A stretch of DNA of 64,000 bases, taken from positions 62,001 to 126,000 of the forward strand of contig DYYG01000033.1 in NCBI GenBank assembly GCA_020741775.1, read 5' to 3'. Under the pieces are notes generated by a model. The model saw only the letters and a program-made list of their open reading frames with translations. It was not told the origin of the DNA and did no database searches. The position numbers were made by a program, and so were the translations under genes. This DNA comes from Methylorubrum populi (GTDB lineage Bacteria > Pseudomonadota > Alphaproteobacteria > Rhizobiales > Beijerinckiaceae). Positions 33,951 to 43,443 of this stretch are shown in pieces (the stretch's first letter is position 1; the number at the start of each line of letters is the position of its first letter).

Positions 33951-35005
33951 GGGGCCCGGTCTCCGGGGGCGGCGCGGGCGATCCACTTGGCCAGCATCGG
34001 CCCGGTCACCAGCACCACGAATAGCCGCAGGGTCTGCACGGCCAGCACGAAGGACACGTTCGCCTTCGAGCCGACGGCGATGATCGCCACCGAATCGAGC
34101 CCGCCGGGGCTCGTGGCCAGGAAGGCGGTGAGATAGTCGATCGGCAGCAGGCCGGTCAGTCCCCAGGCCCAGGCGGCGCAGAGGACGATGATCGCGGCGG
34201 TCGCCGCCAGAACCCCCGGCAGGGCGTGGACCGTCTCGGTGAGGGTCCGGCGGGTGAAGCGCAGGCCGACATACCAGCCGATCAGGGCGTAGGCGGCATC
34301 GAGCACCGGGGCGGGCAGCACGATGTCGAGCAGGCCGGTGGCGTGGAGGACCGCGCCGAGCAGGATCGGCCCGATCAGGGGGGCGGAGGGCAGGCGCACC
34401 AGCGCCGCGAGGGCGAAGCCGGCGGCGGCCATCGCAGCGGTGGCGAGGAGTCCCGGCCAGGTCCAGGATGCCGCCGCGGCAGGGACGCTGGCCGCGGCGC
34501 TTTCATCGGTCAGGAGACGCGCGGCGAGGGAGGCCGAGAGGACCACGGCGGCGACGCGGACATATTGCATGAAGGCGACGAGCCGGGGGTCGGCGCCGTA
34601 TTCCTCGGCCATCGCCACCATCGCGGCGGCGCCTCCCGGCGAGGAGCCCCAGGCGGCGGTGGTGCCGGGCAGCACCCGCAGCCGCGTCAGCGCCAGCCCG
34701 GTCAGTGCGCCCGCCGCCACCGTCACGCCGACCACCGCCAGGATGAGGACGCCATCCTCCCGCAGGGTTGCGGCGATCTCCGCCGTCGCCGCGCGGGCGA
34801 CGAGACAGCCGACCACCGCCTGCGCCGTCAGGAAGGCGGGGCGCGGCAGGGCGAGGCCGGCGCCGCGCACCCCGAAGACGATGGCAGCGAGCATCGGCCC
34901 GAGCAACAAGGCGGCGGGAAAATGCGCGAGGGTCAGGCCGTAGGCGAGGAGGGCCGAGACGGCGACCAGCGCCGTCCAGCGCGCGAGCGTGGCGGGATGG
35001 GGCAA
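33947..35005 (-). CDS. AbrB family membrane protein (Gneg_AbrB duplication type)
   Basis: 352 aa, about ten membrane helices in two similar halves, each with the pattern ALLLGPMLAAIVFGVRG / APLIGPILLGAVLHATG and SSPGGAAAMVAMAEEYG / TSPGGLDSVAIIAVG. This repeat defines the AbrB/DUF-type family once called putative ammonia monooxygenase. Function not established; a transport or regulatory role is only a family guess. Translationally coupled to dgkA. Confidence 0.88.
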   Translation of the reverse strand: MPHPATLARWTALVAVSALLAYGLTLAHFPAALLLGPMLAAIVFGVRGAGLALPRPAFLTAQAVVGCLVARAATAEIAATLREDGVLILAVVGVTVAAGALTGLALTRLRVLPGTTAAWGSSPGGAAAMVAMAEEYGADPRLVAFMQYVRVAAVVLSASLAARLLTDESAAASVPAAAASWTWPGLLATAAMAAAGFALAALVRLPSAPLIGPILLGAVLHATGLLDIVLPAPVLDAAYALIGWYVGLRFTRRTLTETVHALPGVLAATAAIIVLCAAWAWGLTGLLPIDYLTAFLATSPGGLDSVAIIAVGSKANVSFVLAVQTLRLFVVLVTGPMLAKWIARAAPGDRAP

Positions 35006-35088
35006 GGCGGGTGTGTGTGGCGGGCGGACGGATTCCGCGCGGGACGCGGCGGAACTGCCGAGGGAACGCGGTTGGGATCGGTTCGCCG

Positions 35089-36054
35089 CTACACCGCTTC
35101 GAGGCGGCTGTCACGTGCGGCGCCGAGCGCGGCCTTGTCCCGGCAGGCGGTCGTGCTCGGCGGGGCATGGGCCCGGAAGAAGGCGGCCAGATGGGCGAGG
35201 CCCGCCGCCCGAGGATCGCTGGAGCGCCAAGCCAGGGCCACGGTGCGGCCGGGCCCCTCCCCCTCGAAGTGGCGCATCACGGTGAGCCCGCTCGGATCGG
35301 GACCGGAGGGAACGGCCAGAGCCGGGATCAGGGTGTAGCCGGCGCCCGCCGCCACCATCGAGCGCAGGGTTTCCAGGCTGGTGGCGTGGCGGCCCGCCGC
35401 CCGCAGGGTGCCGCAGGCGGCGATGGTCTGGTCGCGCAGGCAATTCCCCTCGTCGAGCAGCAGAAGATCCGGCCCGCCGATCTGCTCCGCCCGCGGCGGC
35501 GCCCCCTGGGCCAGGGGATGGTCGGTGGGACAGGCGAGGCGGAATGGCTCGACGAAGAGCGGCGAGATCGTGAGCCCCGAGGCCGCCACCGGAAGGGAGA
35601 CGAGGGCGGCATCGATGCGCCCGTCCCGCAGCCGGTCGAGGATCTCGGCGGTGCGCGCCTCGCTCAAGGCCAGGGTTAGCAGCGGAAATTCCTGGCGCAG
35701 CAGCCGCAGCACCAGGGGGAAGTAATAGGGGCCGAGGGTCTGGATCGCTGCCAGCACGAGCCGGCCGGTGAGCGGCGAACCGCGCCCCTCCACCGCCAGC
35801 GCCAGCAACCGCTGCGCCTCCGCCAGCACCACCCGCGCCTGCTGGACGATGCCCTGCCCCGCCACCGTGAGCAGGACGCGGCGGTTGGAACGCTCGAACA
35901 AGGTGAGCCCGAGCGCGTTCTCCAATTTACGCACCTGCACGGAAAGCGTCGGCTGGCTCACATTGCAGCGTTCGGCGGCCCGGCCGAAATGCCCCTCGTC
36001 GGCAACCGCCACAACATATTCGAGATCGCGCAAGGACAGGCCGGAGAGATTCAT
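35089..36054 (-). CDS. oxyR: OxyR-type LysR family hydrogen peroxide regulator
   Basis: 321 aa. The N-terminal LysR helix-turn-helix reads LSLRDLEYVVAVADEGHFGRAAERCNVSQPTLSVQVRKLE. In the effector domain EGNCLRDQTIAAC places Cys205 and Cys214 nine residues apart, as in E. coli OxyR Cys199/Cys208, so peroxide sensing by disulfide is expected. The gene is divergent from the catalase gene across 155 bp. The start MNLSGLSLRD is chosen; an ATG three codons upstream (36063) is possible. Confidence 0.93.
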   Translation of the reverse strand: MNLSGLSLRDLEYVVAVADEGHFGRAAERCNVSQPTLSVQVRKLENALGLTLFERSNRRVLLTVAGQGIVQQARVVLAEAQRLLALAVEGRGSPLTGRLVLAAIQTLGPYYFPLVLRLLRQEFPLLTLALSEARTAEILDRLRDGRIDAALVSLPVAASGLTISPLFVEPFRLACPTDHPLAQGAPPRAEQIGGPDLLLLDEGNCLRDQTIAACGTLRAAGRHATSLETLRSMVAAGAGYTLIPALAVPSGPDPSGLTVMRHFEGEGPGRTVALAWRSSDPRAAGLAHLAAFFRAHAPPSTTACRDKAALGAARDSRLEAV

Positions 36055-36066
36055 AGGCCGCATCTA

Positions 36067-36081
36067 TCACAGCCTTTGTGA
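36067..36081. promoter_or_regulatory. Candidate OxyR operator, TCACA-N5-TGTGA
   Basis: Perfect inverted repeat TCACA GCCTT TGTGA, 13-27 bp upstream of the oxyR start and 129 bp upstream of the catalase start. LysR regulators bind dyads of this kind in divergent spacers, often repressing themselves. Assignment to OxyR is by context only. Confidence 0.4.
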
Positions 36082-36089
36082 CGATGCAT

Positions 36090-36118
36090 TTGCCAATGGG
36101 TCATGCCTGGGTCATACC
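36090..36118 (+). promoter_or_regulatory. Candidate catalase promoter
   Basis: TTGCCA, a 17-bp spacer, then CATACC. The -35 is a good match and the -10 a weak one, as expected for an activated promoter. The spacer contains an 11-bp direct repeat, TGGGTCATGCC then TGGGTCATACC, at 36098-36119. Confidence 0.35.
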
Positions 36119-36209
36119 TGCGAGCCAGAATGGTTCCAGGCTGGGGCCCTCGGCGCGAGATCGAGCCGGTCGCACCGGAAACGTCCGAACTCCCAGGAGA
36201 GAATACCGC

Positions 36210-37799
36210 ATGACCGATCACCGTCCGATTCTGACGACCCGCCAGGGCCATCCGGTCCGCGACAACCAGAGCACGCGCACGGTCGGCGAGCGGGGCCCGG
36301 CGACCCTCGAGAACTACCAGTTCATCGAGAAGATCACCCATTTCGACCGTGAGCGGATTCCGGAGCGCGTGGTGCATGCCCGCGGCGCCGGTGCCCACGG
36401 CTGGTTCGAGGCCTATGGCAAGATCGGTGACGAGCCGGCCTCCAAGTACACCCGCGCCCGCGTGCTCAACGAGACCGGCGTGAAGACGCCGATGTTCGTG
36501 CGCTTCTCCACGGTGGCCGGCGCCAAGGAATCGCCGGAGACGGAGCGTGACCCGCGCGGCTTCGCGGTGAAGTTCAAGACCGTCGAAGGCAACTGGGACC
36601 TCGTGGGCAACAACCTCAAGGTCTTCTTCATCCGCGACGCGATCAAGTTCCCCGACATGATCCACGCGTTCAAGCCGGACCCGGTGACGAACCGCCAGGA
36701 GGCATGGCGCTTCTTCGACTTCGTGGCGCAGCACCCCGAGGCGATCCACATGGTGACTTGGCTGAAGTCGCCCTGGGGCATCCCGGCCAATTACCGCGAG
36801 ATGGAAGGCTCGGGCGTCAACACCTACAAGCTGGTCAACGACCAGGGCGAGGCGGTGCTCTGCAAGTTCCACTGGATCCCGAAGCAGGGCGTGCGCAACC
36901 TGACCTCGGCCCAGGCTGCCGAGATCCAGGCCAAGGATGTCGGCCACGCCACCCGTGACCTCTACGACAACATCCAGGCCGGCAACTTCCCGGAATGGGA
37001 ATTCGCCGTGCAGATCATGCCCGACGGTCCGAACGATCACCTGTCGTTCGATCCGCTCGACGACACGAAGCGCTGGCCCGAGGACCAGTTCCCGCTGCTC
37101 AAGTGCGGCCGCATGGTGCTCGACCGCGTGCCGGACAACTTCTTCGCGGAAGTCGAGCAGTCGGCCTTCGGCACGGGCGTGCTCGTCGACGGCATCGACT
37201 TCTCCGACGACAAGATGCTGCAGGGCCGGACCCTGTCCTACTCGGATACGCAGCGTTACCGCGTCGGCGCCAACTACCTGCAGCTGCCGATCAACGCACC
37301 GCAGCCCGGCGTGAAGGTCTATTCGAACCAGCGCGATGGCCAGATGGCCTATGGCGTTGACGGCACCGGCCCGAACAAGCACATCAACTACGAGCCCTCG
37401 ACGCTCGGTGAGGGTCTCGCCGAGGCGCCGAAGAAGAAAGACTACCATCAGCCGGTGAGCGGCAATCTCGGCCGTTACCAGACCTCGCGCACCGAGGACG
37501 ATTACGCCCAGGCGGGTCACCGCTACCGGACCTTCGAGGATTGGGAGCGCGAGGACCTGATCGCCAACCTCGTTGGCGACATGAAACAGTGCCCGGAAGC
37601 CATCCAGCTGCGGATGGTCTGGCACTTCTGGCATGCCGATGAGGATTACGGCCGTCGCGTCGCCGAGGGCGCCGGGATCGATCTGGAGAAGGCCAAGGCC
37701 CTTCCGCCGTTGCCGGGCCGCGCCGCCCCGCACAAGCGTCTCCAGGCCGAGACCTATACCGAGGGCGGCAACGCCCCGCAGAAGGTCGCCGCCGAGTAA
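36210..37799 (+). CDS. Monofunctional heme catalase
   Basis: 529 aa. It decomposes hydrogen peroxide. The distal His56 is in [12 protein letters not shown], the conserved [11 protein letters not shown] and WDLVGNN blocks follow, and the heme-proximal Tyr344 is in [14 protein letters not shown]. Length exceeds a small-subunit catalase core slightly; no C-terminal flavodoxin-like domain is present. RBS CAGGAGAG precedes the ATG. The divergent oxyR gene and promoter suggest peroxide induction. Confidence 0.95.
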   Translation: MTDHRPILTTRQGHPVRDNQSTRTVGERGPATLENYQFIEKITHFDRERIPERVVHARGAGAHGWFEAYGKIGDEPASKYTRARVLNETGVKTPMFVRFSTVAGAKESPETERDPRGFAVKFKTVEGNWDLVGNNLKVFFIRDAIKFPDMIHAFKPDPVTNRQEAWRFFDFVAQHPEAIHMVTWLKSPWGIPANYREMEGSGVNTYKLVNDQGEAVLCKFHWIPKQGVRNLTSAQAAEIQAKDVGHATRDLYDNIQAGNFPEWEFAVQIMPDGPNDHLSFDPLDDTKRWPEDQFPLLKCGRMVLDRVPDNFFAEVEQSAFGTGVLVDGIDFSDDKMLQGRTLSYSDTQRYRVGANYLQLPINAPQPGVKVYSNQRDGQMAYGVDGTGPNKHINYEPSTLGEGLAEAPKKKDYHQPVSGNLGRYQTSRTEDDYAQAGHRYRTFEDWEREDLIANLVGDMKQCPEAIQLRMVWHFWHADEDYGRRVAEGAGIDLEKAKALPPLPGRAAPHKRLQAETYTEGGNAPQKVAAE

Positions 37800-37826
37800 G
37801 GTGAACCGGCTGTCGGCATGAAAAAG

Positions 37827-37857
37827 CCCCGCCCGACCTGACGGTCGGGCGGGGTTT
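37827..37857 (+). terminator. Intrinsic terminator of the catalase gene
   Basis: Perfect 12-bp stem CCCCGCCCGACC / GGTCGGGCGGGG with loop TGAC, followed by TTT CTCTTT. It lies 28 nt after the catalase stop. The AAAAA before the stem would also allow use from the opposite strand. Confidence 0.9.
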
Positions 37858-37883
37858 CTCTTTGCTTCCAGACTAGGCGCCTT

Positions 37884-37912
37884 CGAGGAAGCGCCGAGTC
37901 GGCGCTTCCTCG
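37884..37912 (-). terminator. Hairpin after the BA14K-like gene
   Basis: Perfect 12-bp stem CGAGGAAGCGCC / GGCGCTTCCTCG with a 5-nt loop, 6 nt beyond the stop of the minus-strand gene. It lacks a T-run, but the next hairpin (37827-37854) has T residues on the minus strand, so the pair may end that transcript. Confidence 0.5.
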
Positions 37913-37917
37913 TTCGG

Positions 37918-38586
37918 TTAGGGGCAGGAGCGGCGCACGCCGCGCCGGACGATGTAGGTCTGGCTCTGCGGATCGTAGGTCTTGAAGCGGCGGGCGCATT
38001 CCGCGATCGCGTCGTCACCGGCCGGTGCGACGCCCGTCTCGATGGTCTCGGTGCCGTAATAGCCGGCCGGGGCGTAGTAGCCGTCGTCGTAGCCATATCC
38101 GTAGCCGTAGCCCGGATAGCCGTAGGCACCGGCACCGTAGAGGCCGCCGGCCGCGAGGCCGAGACCGGCACCGAGCCCTAAGCCGAGGCCGACCCCGCCA
38201 TAGCCGTAGCCACGGCGCCAGCCGGCGTTCCGCCAGCGGTTACCACCGTACCAGCCGCGATTGCCGAAGCCGGGGCGAACCCCCGCGACACCGTTGCCGA
38301 AGCCCGGTCGGCCCGCTCCGAAGCCGGGACGACCGGCGAAGCCGCCGCCTCTGAAGCCGCCACCGGCCAGCCCAGCTCCGCCACCGCGGAAGCCACCACC
38401 CGCCAGACCGGCGCCACCGCCGCGAAAACCGCCGCCGAAACCGGTGACGCCGCCGGCACCGAGAGCGCTGCGGAAATTGCCGCCACCGAGGCCGCCGGAA
38501 CCGCCGACGGGGCGAGCGTCGGCCGTCGCCGGCAGATAGGCCAGGGCTCCGACAAGCGCGGCCGAGGCCAGGATCATCCGTTTCAT
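37918..38586 (-). CDS. Glycine-rich exported protein with BA14K-like C-terminus
   Basis: 222 aa. A signal peptide (MKRMILASAALVGALAYLPATADA) is followed by a Gly-rich repeat region with tandem GGGFRGGGAGLA and RPGFG units, a Gly/Tyr segment (YGYPGYGYGYGYDD), and a C-terminal ECARRFKTYDPQSQTYIVRRGVRRSCP that matches the BA14K pattern (CARRYKSYDP...). It probably sits in the periplasm or envelope. Three consecutive ATGs occur; the last (38586) has the best spacing from AAGGGA. DNA repeats make the region unstable in principle. Confidence 0.85.
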   Translation of the reverse strand: MKRMILASAALVGALAYLPATADARPVGGSGGLGGGNFRSALGAGGVTGFGGGFRGGGAGLAGGGFRGGGAGLAGGGFRGGGFAGRPGFGAGRPGFGNGVAGVRPGFGNRGWYGGNRWRNAGWRRGYGYGGVGLGLGLGAGLGLAAGGLYGAGAYGYPGYGYGYGYDDGYYAPAGYYGTETIETGVAPAGDDAIAECARRFKTYDPQSQTYIVRRGVRRSCP

Positions 38587-38803
38587 CATCATTCCCTTGT
38601 GTTTCGCGAGAAGGGCCTGCACCGGTCCTGAACCGGCAAAATCAGCCGTTATGCTTCAAACGTGCAACGAGGTCTGACGATCCTAAGGCCAAGTTTGGCT
38701 GAATGTCGCGGCTCTCCGCCGTTGTTCTCGGGAACATTGGTGCATCTCGCCGGAACAGGGTTTCCCGGCGGTAACGTCGCGCGTCGGGGACGGGGGAATT
38801 GCC

Positions 38804-40015
38804 CTATGACCGCGGGCCGACATGGCGGGCGCGCCCGGCGCCGAGGCCGCAGGCGAGTGCCAGGGTGGCGATCGTAACGAACAGGCCGGCGGGCAGGATC
38901 CAGCCGCCGCTCGCCTCATGAGCCAGGCCGAAGCCGAGCGGTCCGAGCGCGGCCAGGGAATAGCCGATGCCCTGGGCCATGGCTGAGAGCGATCCGGCGG
39001 TGATCGCCTCGGGCGCGCGCAGCACGATCACCGTGAGGCCGAGCCCGAACACGCCGCCCAGCGCCAATCCCAGCACGATCGAGGCGGGGATCAGGGTGAT
39101 GTCGGGTCCGAAGGCGGCGAGCAGGAAGGTCGCCACGATCACGGCGAGCACGGCGACGATCCAGCCGCGCTGATCGCGCCCGCGGGCGGCAAGGGTGGCA
39201 ATGACGAGGGCGCCGGGCGCCTGTCCCAGGATCATCACCGACGCGGTGAAGCCGGCCTCCAGGGGGTTGAGGCCCCTGGCCTCCAGCACCGCCGGCAGCC
39301 AGCCGAACATGATGTAGGCGAGCGACGATTGCAGCCCCATGAAGCCGGTGACCTGCCACGCCAGCGGATCACGGCGGAGGCGGACGGGCTTGACGGAGGC
39401 CTTGGCTCCCGCGGCCGCTCCCGTCGACCGACGGGCGAGCAACAGCCAGACGGGCATCGCGGCGAGCGCCGGCAGGCACCACACGGCGAGGGCGGGCCCC
39501 CACCCGCCGAGCGCCTCCCGCAGGGGCACGCTGAGGCCGGTCCCGGCGGCGGCGCCGAGGCAGAGCGTCATGGTGTAGAGGCCGGTCATTCGCCCGGCGG
39601 AAGCCGGATAGTCGCGCTTGACCATCACCGGCAGGAGCACATTGGCGAGCCCGATGCCGAGGCCCGCAAGGGCGCAGCCGGCGAAGAGCGGCGCGAGACT
39701 GCCCGGTGCCCGCAGGCCGAGCCCGAGGGCGACCGCGCCGAGGCCGGCGAGCACGCCGGCATCGGGCCCGATCCGCCGCATGATCCAGGGGCCGAGCCCT
39801 GCCCCGAGGCCGAGGCAGAGCACCGGCAGGGTGGTGAGCACGGCCGCCCCCGCCGCCGACAGCCCGGTTTCGCCGATGATGCCGGTGAGCAGCGGGCCGA
39901 TGCTGGAGAGCGCCGGTCGCAGGTTGAAGGCGGCGGCCAGCACCGCGACCGCGACCAGCAGGGTTTGCCGGCGCCGGGTGGGGGGCGTTCCGGTTGTCGT
40001 CCCAGGAGCTTTCAT
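38804..40015 (-). CDS. MFS transporter, CynX/NimT-like
   Basis: 403 aa, about twelve membrane helices. The N-terminus RRQTLLVAVAVLAAAFNLRPALSSIGPLL and the following ETGLSAAGAAVLTTLPVLCLGLGAGLGPWIMRRIG match the cyanate/nitroimidazole (CynX/NimT) branch. Substrate cannot be assigned. The ATG overlaps the lnt stop by one base (TGATG), so expression is tied to the housekeeping operon. Confidence 0.88.
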   Translation of the reverse strand: MKAPGTTTGTPPTRRRQTLLVAVAVLAAAFNLRPALSSIGPLLTGIIGETGLSAAGAAVLTTLPVLCLGLGAGLGPWIMRRIGPDAGVLAGLGAVALGLGLRAPGSLAPLFAGCALAGLGIGLANVLLPVMVKRDYPASAGRMTGLYTMTLCLGAAAGTGLSVPLREALGGWGPALAVWCLPALAAMPVWLLLARRSTGAAAGAKASVKPVRLRRDPLAWQVTGFMGLQSSLAYIMFGWLPAVLEARGLNPLEAGFTASVMILGQAPGALVIATLAARGRDQRGWIVAVLAVIVATFLLAAFGPDITLIPASIVLGLALGGVFGLGLTVIVLRAPEAITAGSLSAMAQGIGYSLAALGPLGFGLAHEASGGWILPAGLFVTIATLALACGLGAGRARHVGPRS

Positions 40016-41736
40016 CAGCGACGGCGCCGGGCCGCGAGCGCGACGAGGAGGCAGCCGATCAAGCCGGCGCCGAACGGTGCGTCACCGAACATCGCGTAGA
40101 GCGTGCGGCCGGGAAGCCGGGCCGGGAGATCGGCGTCGAGCACCCCCTCGGTGCCGAGGGGCAGGCTCGCCGTGATCCGGCCATGGCCGTCGATCACCCC
40201 CGAGATGCCGGAATTGGCGTCGCGCAGCAGCGGCAGCCCCTCCTCCACCGCCCGCAGGCGGGCCTGGGCGAAGTGCTGGCGCGGGCCCGGCGTGTCGCCG
40301 AACCAAGTGTCGTTGGTGAGGTTGAGGATCAGCCCCGGTACCGCAGGCGCGCCCGAGGCCGGATCCGGCGGTAGGATCGCGCCGGGGAAGATCGCCTCGT
40401 AGCACAGCGTGGCCGCCACCGGCGGCAGGCCGGGGACGGTGAGGATGCGCTGGCCCTCGCGGGATCCGGCGGTGAAGCCGCCGGGGATCGAAACGAACTG
40501 GCGCAGGCCCACCGCCCGCAGGATCGCATCGAGCGGCGCCGGCAGATACTCGCCGAAGGGGACGAGGTGGACCTTGTCGTAGAGGTCGCCGACGCGCCCG
40601 CCCGGGCCGATGGTCAGGATGGAATTGAAAAAGACCGCGTTCTCACGGGTCAGGCGCTGGCCCTCGGGCGGCTCCCGTACCCGCGCCGCGCCGACGATGA
40701 GCTGCTTGCCCTCCGGCAGGGCAGCCCCGATCCGGCCCAGGGCCTCGGGATCGCGCTGGATCAGAAAGGGAAAAGCCGATTCGGGCCAGATCAGGTGGGT
40801 GATGTCGGCGATCCCGGTGCGGTCCGGGGAGACCGCCCGGTCGCTGAGTTCGAGATAATGGCCGACGATCTGATCGCGCATCGCCGTGCCGAACTTCTCG
40901 TCCTGCGGGATGTTCGGCTGGATCAGGCGCAGGCGCACGCCGGCCACCGTCGGGTCGGGGGCGGTGGGCAGGCGCCACGCGCCATAGGCGGCAAGGCCCG
41001 CCAACGCGGCGAGCGCGGCGAGCGCCGGCACAAGGCGTTCCCGCGCCGTCGCGCCGGTGGCGAGGGTGGCGGGCGCGGCGGCGATCAACACGGCGAGCAG
41101 GGTCAGGCCGTAGAGGCCGACCACCGAAGCCGCCTGCATGATCCAGAGATTGCTGCCCAGGGCCATGCCTAGGGTGTTCCAGGGGAAGCCGGTGAGCACG
41201 TGGCCCCGCAGCCACTCGGCGGCGGCGAGGCCGAAGGCGAGCGCGGCGATCCGGCTTGCGCCGCGCGACCAGATCAGCCGGGCGGCGGCGAAGCCGAGGG
41301 CGAAAAACAGGGCGAGCACGGCCGGAAGACCGACGACGCCCAGGGGCATGGCCCAGGCGAACTGGTCGGCCTCGACGAGGAAGGCGGCGCCGAGCCACCA
41401 CAGCCCGGCGGTGAAGTAGCCGAAGCCCCAGGCCCAACCGATCCCGGCACAGACGAGGACCGTCCGCCGGCCTGAACTGCCGATTGCCGCGCCGTCGATC
41501 AGCCAGACGGCGACGGAGAGCGACACGATCAGCGCCGGGAACAGCCCGTAGGGCGGCATGGCGAGCGCACCGAGGGCGCCGGCCGCGACCGCCAGCGCCA
41601 GCCGCACCCAACCCTGGCTCAGGATGATCCGGTGGGCGAGGGCTTCGAGAGGGCCGATTCGCGCCGCGCGCGCGCGCGAGCCGGCACCGGGCGCCGGCGC
41701 ATCGTCATGATGCTCCAGGCCGAGCGGGACCGTCAT
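40015..41736 (-). CDS. lnt: Apolipoprotein N-acyltransferase Lnt
   Basis: 573 aa. It N-acylates the lipid-modified Cys of lipoproteins at the inner membrane. The N-terminal half has about six helices (ALAMPPYGLFPALIVSLSVAVWL...WGFGYFTAGLWWLGAAF). The C-terminal nitrilase domain carries the catalytic triad Glu in WPESAFPF, Lys in YDKVHLVPFGEYLP and Cys in LCYEAIFPG. The start MTVPLGLEHHDD has AAAGG upstream; an earlier ATG at 41832 would extend into the corC-like gene. Confidence 0.94.
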   Translation of the reverse strand: MTVPLGLEHHDDAPAPGAGSRARAARIGPLEALAHRIILSQGWVRLALAVAAGALGALAMPPYGLFPALIVSLSVAVWLIDGAAIGSSGRRTVLVCAGIGWAWGFGYFTAGLWWLGAAFLVEADQFAWAMPLGVVGLPAVLALFFALGFAAARLIWSRGASRIAALAFGLAAAEWLRGHVLTGFPWNTLGMALGSNLWIMQAASVVGLYGLTLLAVLIAAAPATLATGATARERLVPALAALAALAGLAAYGAWRLPTAPDPTVAGVRLRLIQPNIPQDEKFGTAMRDQIVGHYLELSDRAVSPDRTGIADITHLIWPESAFPFLIQRDPEALGRIGAALPEGKQLIVGAARVREPPEGQRLTRENAVFFNSILTIGPGGRVGDLYDKVHLVPFGEYLPAPLDAILRAVGLRQFVSIPGGFTAGSREGQRILTVPGLPPVAATLCYEAIFPGAILPPDPASGAPAVPGLILNLTNDTWFGDTPGPRQHFAQARLRAVEEGLPLLRDANSGISGVIDGHGRITASLPLGTEGVLDADLPARLPGRTLYAMFGDAPFGAGLIGCLLVALAARRRR

Positions 41737-41758
41737 GCCTTTCACCCTGCCCGTTCGC

Positions 41759-42904
41759 CTATCGGCCGGATTCGGCGGCCTGCGCCGCATCGGTGGCGGA
41801 GGGCGGTGCCGGCCGCGGCGGCGGCAGGGCAAGCGGCACGACGGTGCCGATCTTGGCCGGGGCGCGCTGCAGCTTGAGCCGCTTCACCCGCCGGGGATCG
41901 GCATCGAGCACCTCGAATTCGATCTCGCCGGGGCCGGTGATCACCTCGCCGCGGGAGGGCACCCGGCCGGCCAGGGTCACGATCAGGCCGCCGATGGTGT
42001 CGATCTCCTCGGCGAGTTCGCCCGCGGCGGCGACGAGATCGACGCCGGTGGTCTCCGACACCTCGGCCAGCCCGGCGCGGGCATCGGCGACATAGGCCTC
42101 GGTCTCGCCTTCGAGGCGGTGGACGAGCTGGCCCTCGGCCACGTCGTGCTCGTCCTCGATATCGCCCACCACCATCTCGATCAGATCCTCGATCGAGATC
42201 AGCCCGTCGGTGCCGCCATATTCGTCGATGACGAGGGCCATGTGGGTGCGCGTCGCCTGCATCCGCACCAGCAGATCGATGGCCGGCATGGAGGGCGGCA
42301 CGAACAGGACCGGGCGCTGGATCCGGGTGGAGGCCAGCGTCGCGGTGAGATCGACCTTGCCGAGATCGAGTCCGCGCAGGGCGTTGCGGGAAGCGGCGGT
42401 GCGACGCGGCCTCGGCGCCGGCTTGGCCTCGCCGTCCGGGCCCAGGGCGGCGGGCTGGGGCGCAGCGCGGCGCGGCGCGGCCTCCGCCTTGGCGGCGAGG
42501 TATTCGACGAAGTCGCGGATGTGGACCATGCCACGGGGATCGTCGAGAGTTTCGCCATAGACCGGCAGGCGCGAATGGCCGGCGGTGCGGAACAGCTTGA
42601 GCAGGTCGCCGAGGCTGGTGTCGATGGCCACCGCCACGATGTCGGCCCGGGGCAGCATCACGTCGTCGACCCGCACCTTGTGCAGGCCGAGCACGTTTTT
42701 GAGCATGGCCCGCTCGAGGGGGGAGAAGGCGTCCTCGCCCGTGTCGGGCTCGGCCAGGGCCTCCTCGATATCGGTGCGCAGGGACTCGCGCGGACGCAGG
42801 TGGAAGACGTTCAGCAGACGATCGTACCACGCCTCGCGTGGGGGAGGTTCGGCGTCCGCGGCTGGCGCGGCCAGGGCCGCGCCGCGACTTCGGTCGTTGG
42901 TCAT
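41759..42904 (-). CDS. CorC/HlyC-type CBS domain protein
   Basis: 381 aa. A tandem CBS pair (VDDVMLPRADIVAVAID...RLPVYGETLDDPRGMVHIRDFVEYL and IQRPVLFVPPSMPAIDLLVRMQATRTHMALVIDEYGGTDGLISIEDLIE) is interrupted by an Ala/Pro-rich insertion, and followed by a C-terminal transporter-associated domain (GLIVTLAGRVPSRGEVI). It is soluble, like CorC. Its place between ybeY and lnt is the usual one. Role in metal export or resistance is a family inference. Confidence 0.9.
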   Translation of the reverse strand: MTNDRSRGAALAAPAADAEPPPREAWYDRLLNVFHLRPRESLRTDIEEALAEPDTGEDAFSPLERAMLKNVLGLHKVRVDDVMLPRADIVAVAIDTSLGDLLKLFRTAGHSRLPVYGETLDDPRGMVHIRDFVEYLAAKAEAAPRRAAPQPAALGPDGEAKPAPRPRRTAASRNALRGLDLGKVDLTATLASTRIQRPVLFVPPSMPAIDLLVRMQATRTHMALVIDEYGGTDGLISIEDLIEMVVGDIEDEHDVAEGQLVHRLEGETEAYVADARAGLAEVSETTGVDLVAAAGELAEEIDTIGGLIVTLAGRVPSRGEVITGPGEIEFEVLDADPRRVKRLKLQRAPAKIGTVVPLALPPPRPAPPSATDAAQAAESGR

Positions 42905-42940
42905 GGGTCTCTGGGTTGGATGCGGCGGGAGTGCCGGGTG

Positions 42941-43426
42941 TCAGTCGTCGTAAGGGTTCGGGACGCCGAGGCTGCGAAGCGCGGCGATCTCAAGGGCTTC
43001 CATGGCATCAGCCTCGGCCTCGCCGGTCTCATGGTCCTGTCCGAGAAGGTGAAGGGTGCCATGGACGAGGAGGTGGGCGAAATGGTGCTCGAACGCTTTC
43101 GACTGTTCCTCACTCTCGCGCACGAGCGTGTCATACGCAAGAACGACGTCGCCCAGCGGCCGGGCCATGCCGGGTTGGAGCGGCTGCGCCGCCGCCGGAA
43201 AGGACAATACGTTGGTGGGTTTATCCTTGTTCCGCCATGTGCGGTTCAAGGTTTGGACCGTGGCGTCGTCGGCCAGCAGCACGCTCACCTCGACCGGTCC
43301 GCCCGCCGAATCGGGCAGAATGTTCAATCCGGCTTCGACGGCCCGCAGCACGAAGCCTTCCAAGTCGGGAATGGCCGCTTCCCAGCGGGCATCCTCGACG
43401 GCAATGTCGATGTCGTTGTCGCTCAT
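42941..43426 (-). CDS. ybeY: rRNA maturation RNase YbeY
   Basis: 161 aa. The zinc site is HLLVHGTLHLLGQDH, with His122, His126 and His132. Other family blocks: NRTWRNKDKPTNVLSFP and LGDVVLAYD. It takes part in 16S rRNA 3'-end maturation and ribosome quality control. Lies 36 bp before the corC-like gene and 17 bp after phoH, in one operon. Confidence 0.95.
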   Translation of the reverse strand: MSDNDIDIAVEDARWEAAIPDLEGFVLRAVEAGLNILPDSAGGPVEVSVLLADDATVQTLNRTWRNKDKPTNVLSFPAAAQPLQPGMARPLGDVVLAYDTLVRESEEQSKAFEHHFAHLLVHGTLHLLGQDHETGEAEADAMEALEIAALRSLGVPNPYDD

Positions 43427-43443
43427 GGTCGTCCGGTCGGGAG

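Noticed and set aside
36051..38171. 706-codon minus-strand frame opposite the catalase gene
   Set aside because: Shadow of the catalase gene; composition is His/Arg/Gly-rich without family pattern.
37918..38586. Plus-strand Pro/Lys-rich frame (38261-38539) opposite the glycine-rich gene
   Set aside because: A shadow of Gly-rich repeats; the minus-strand frame has a signal peptide and BA14K-like end.
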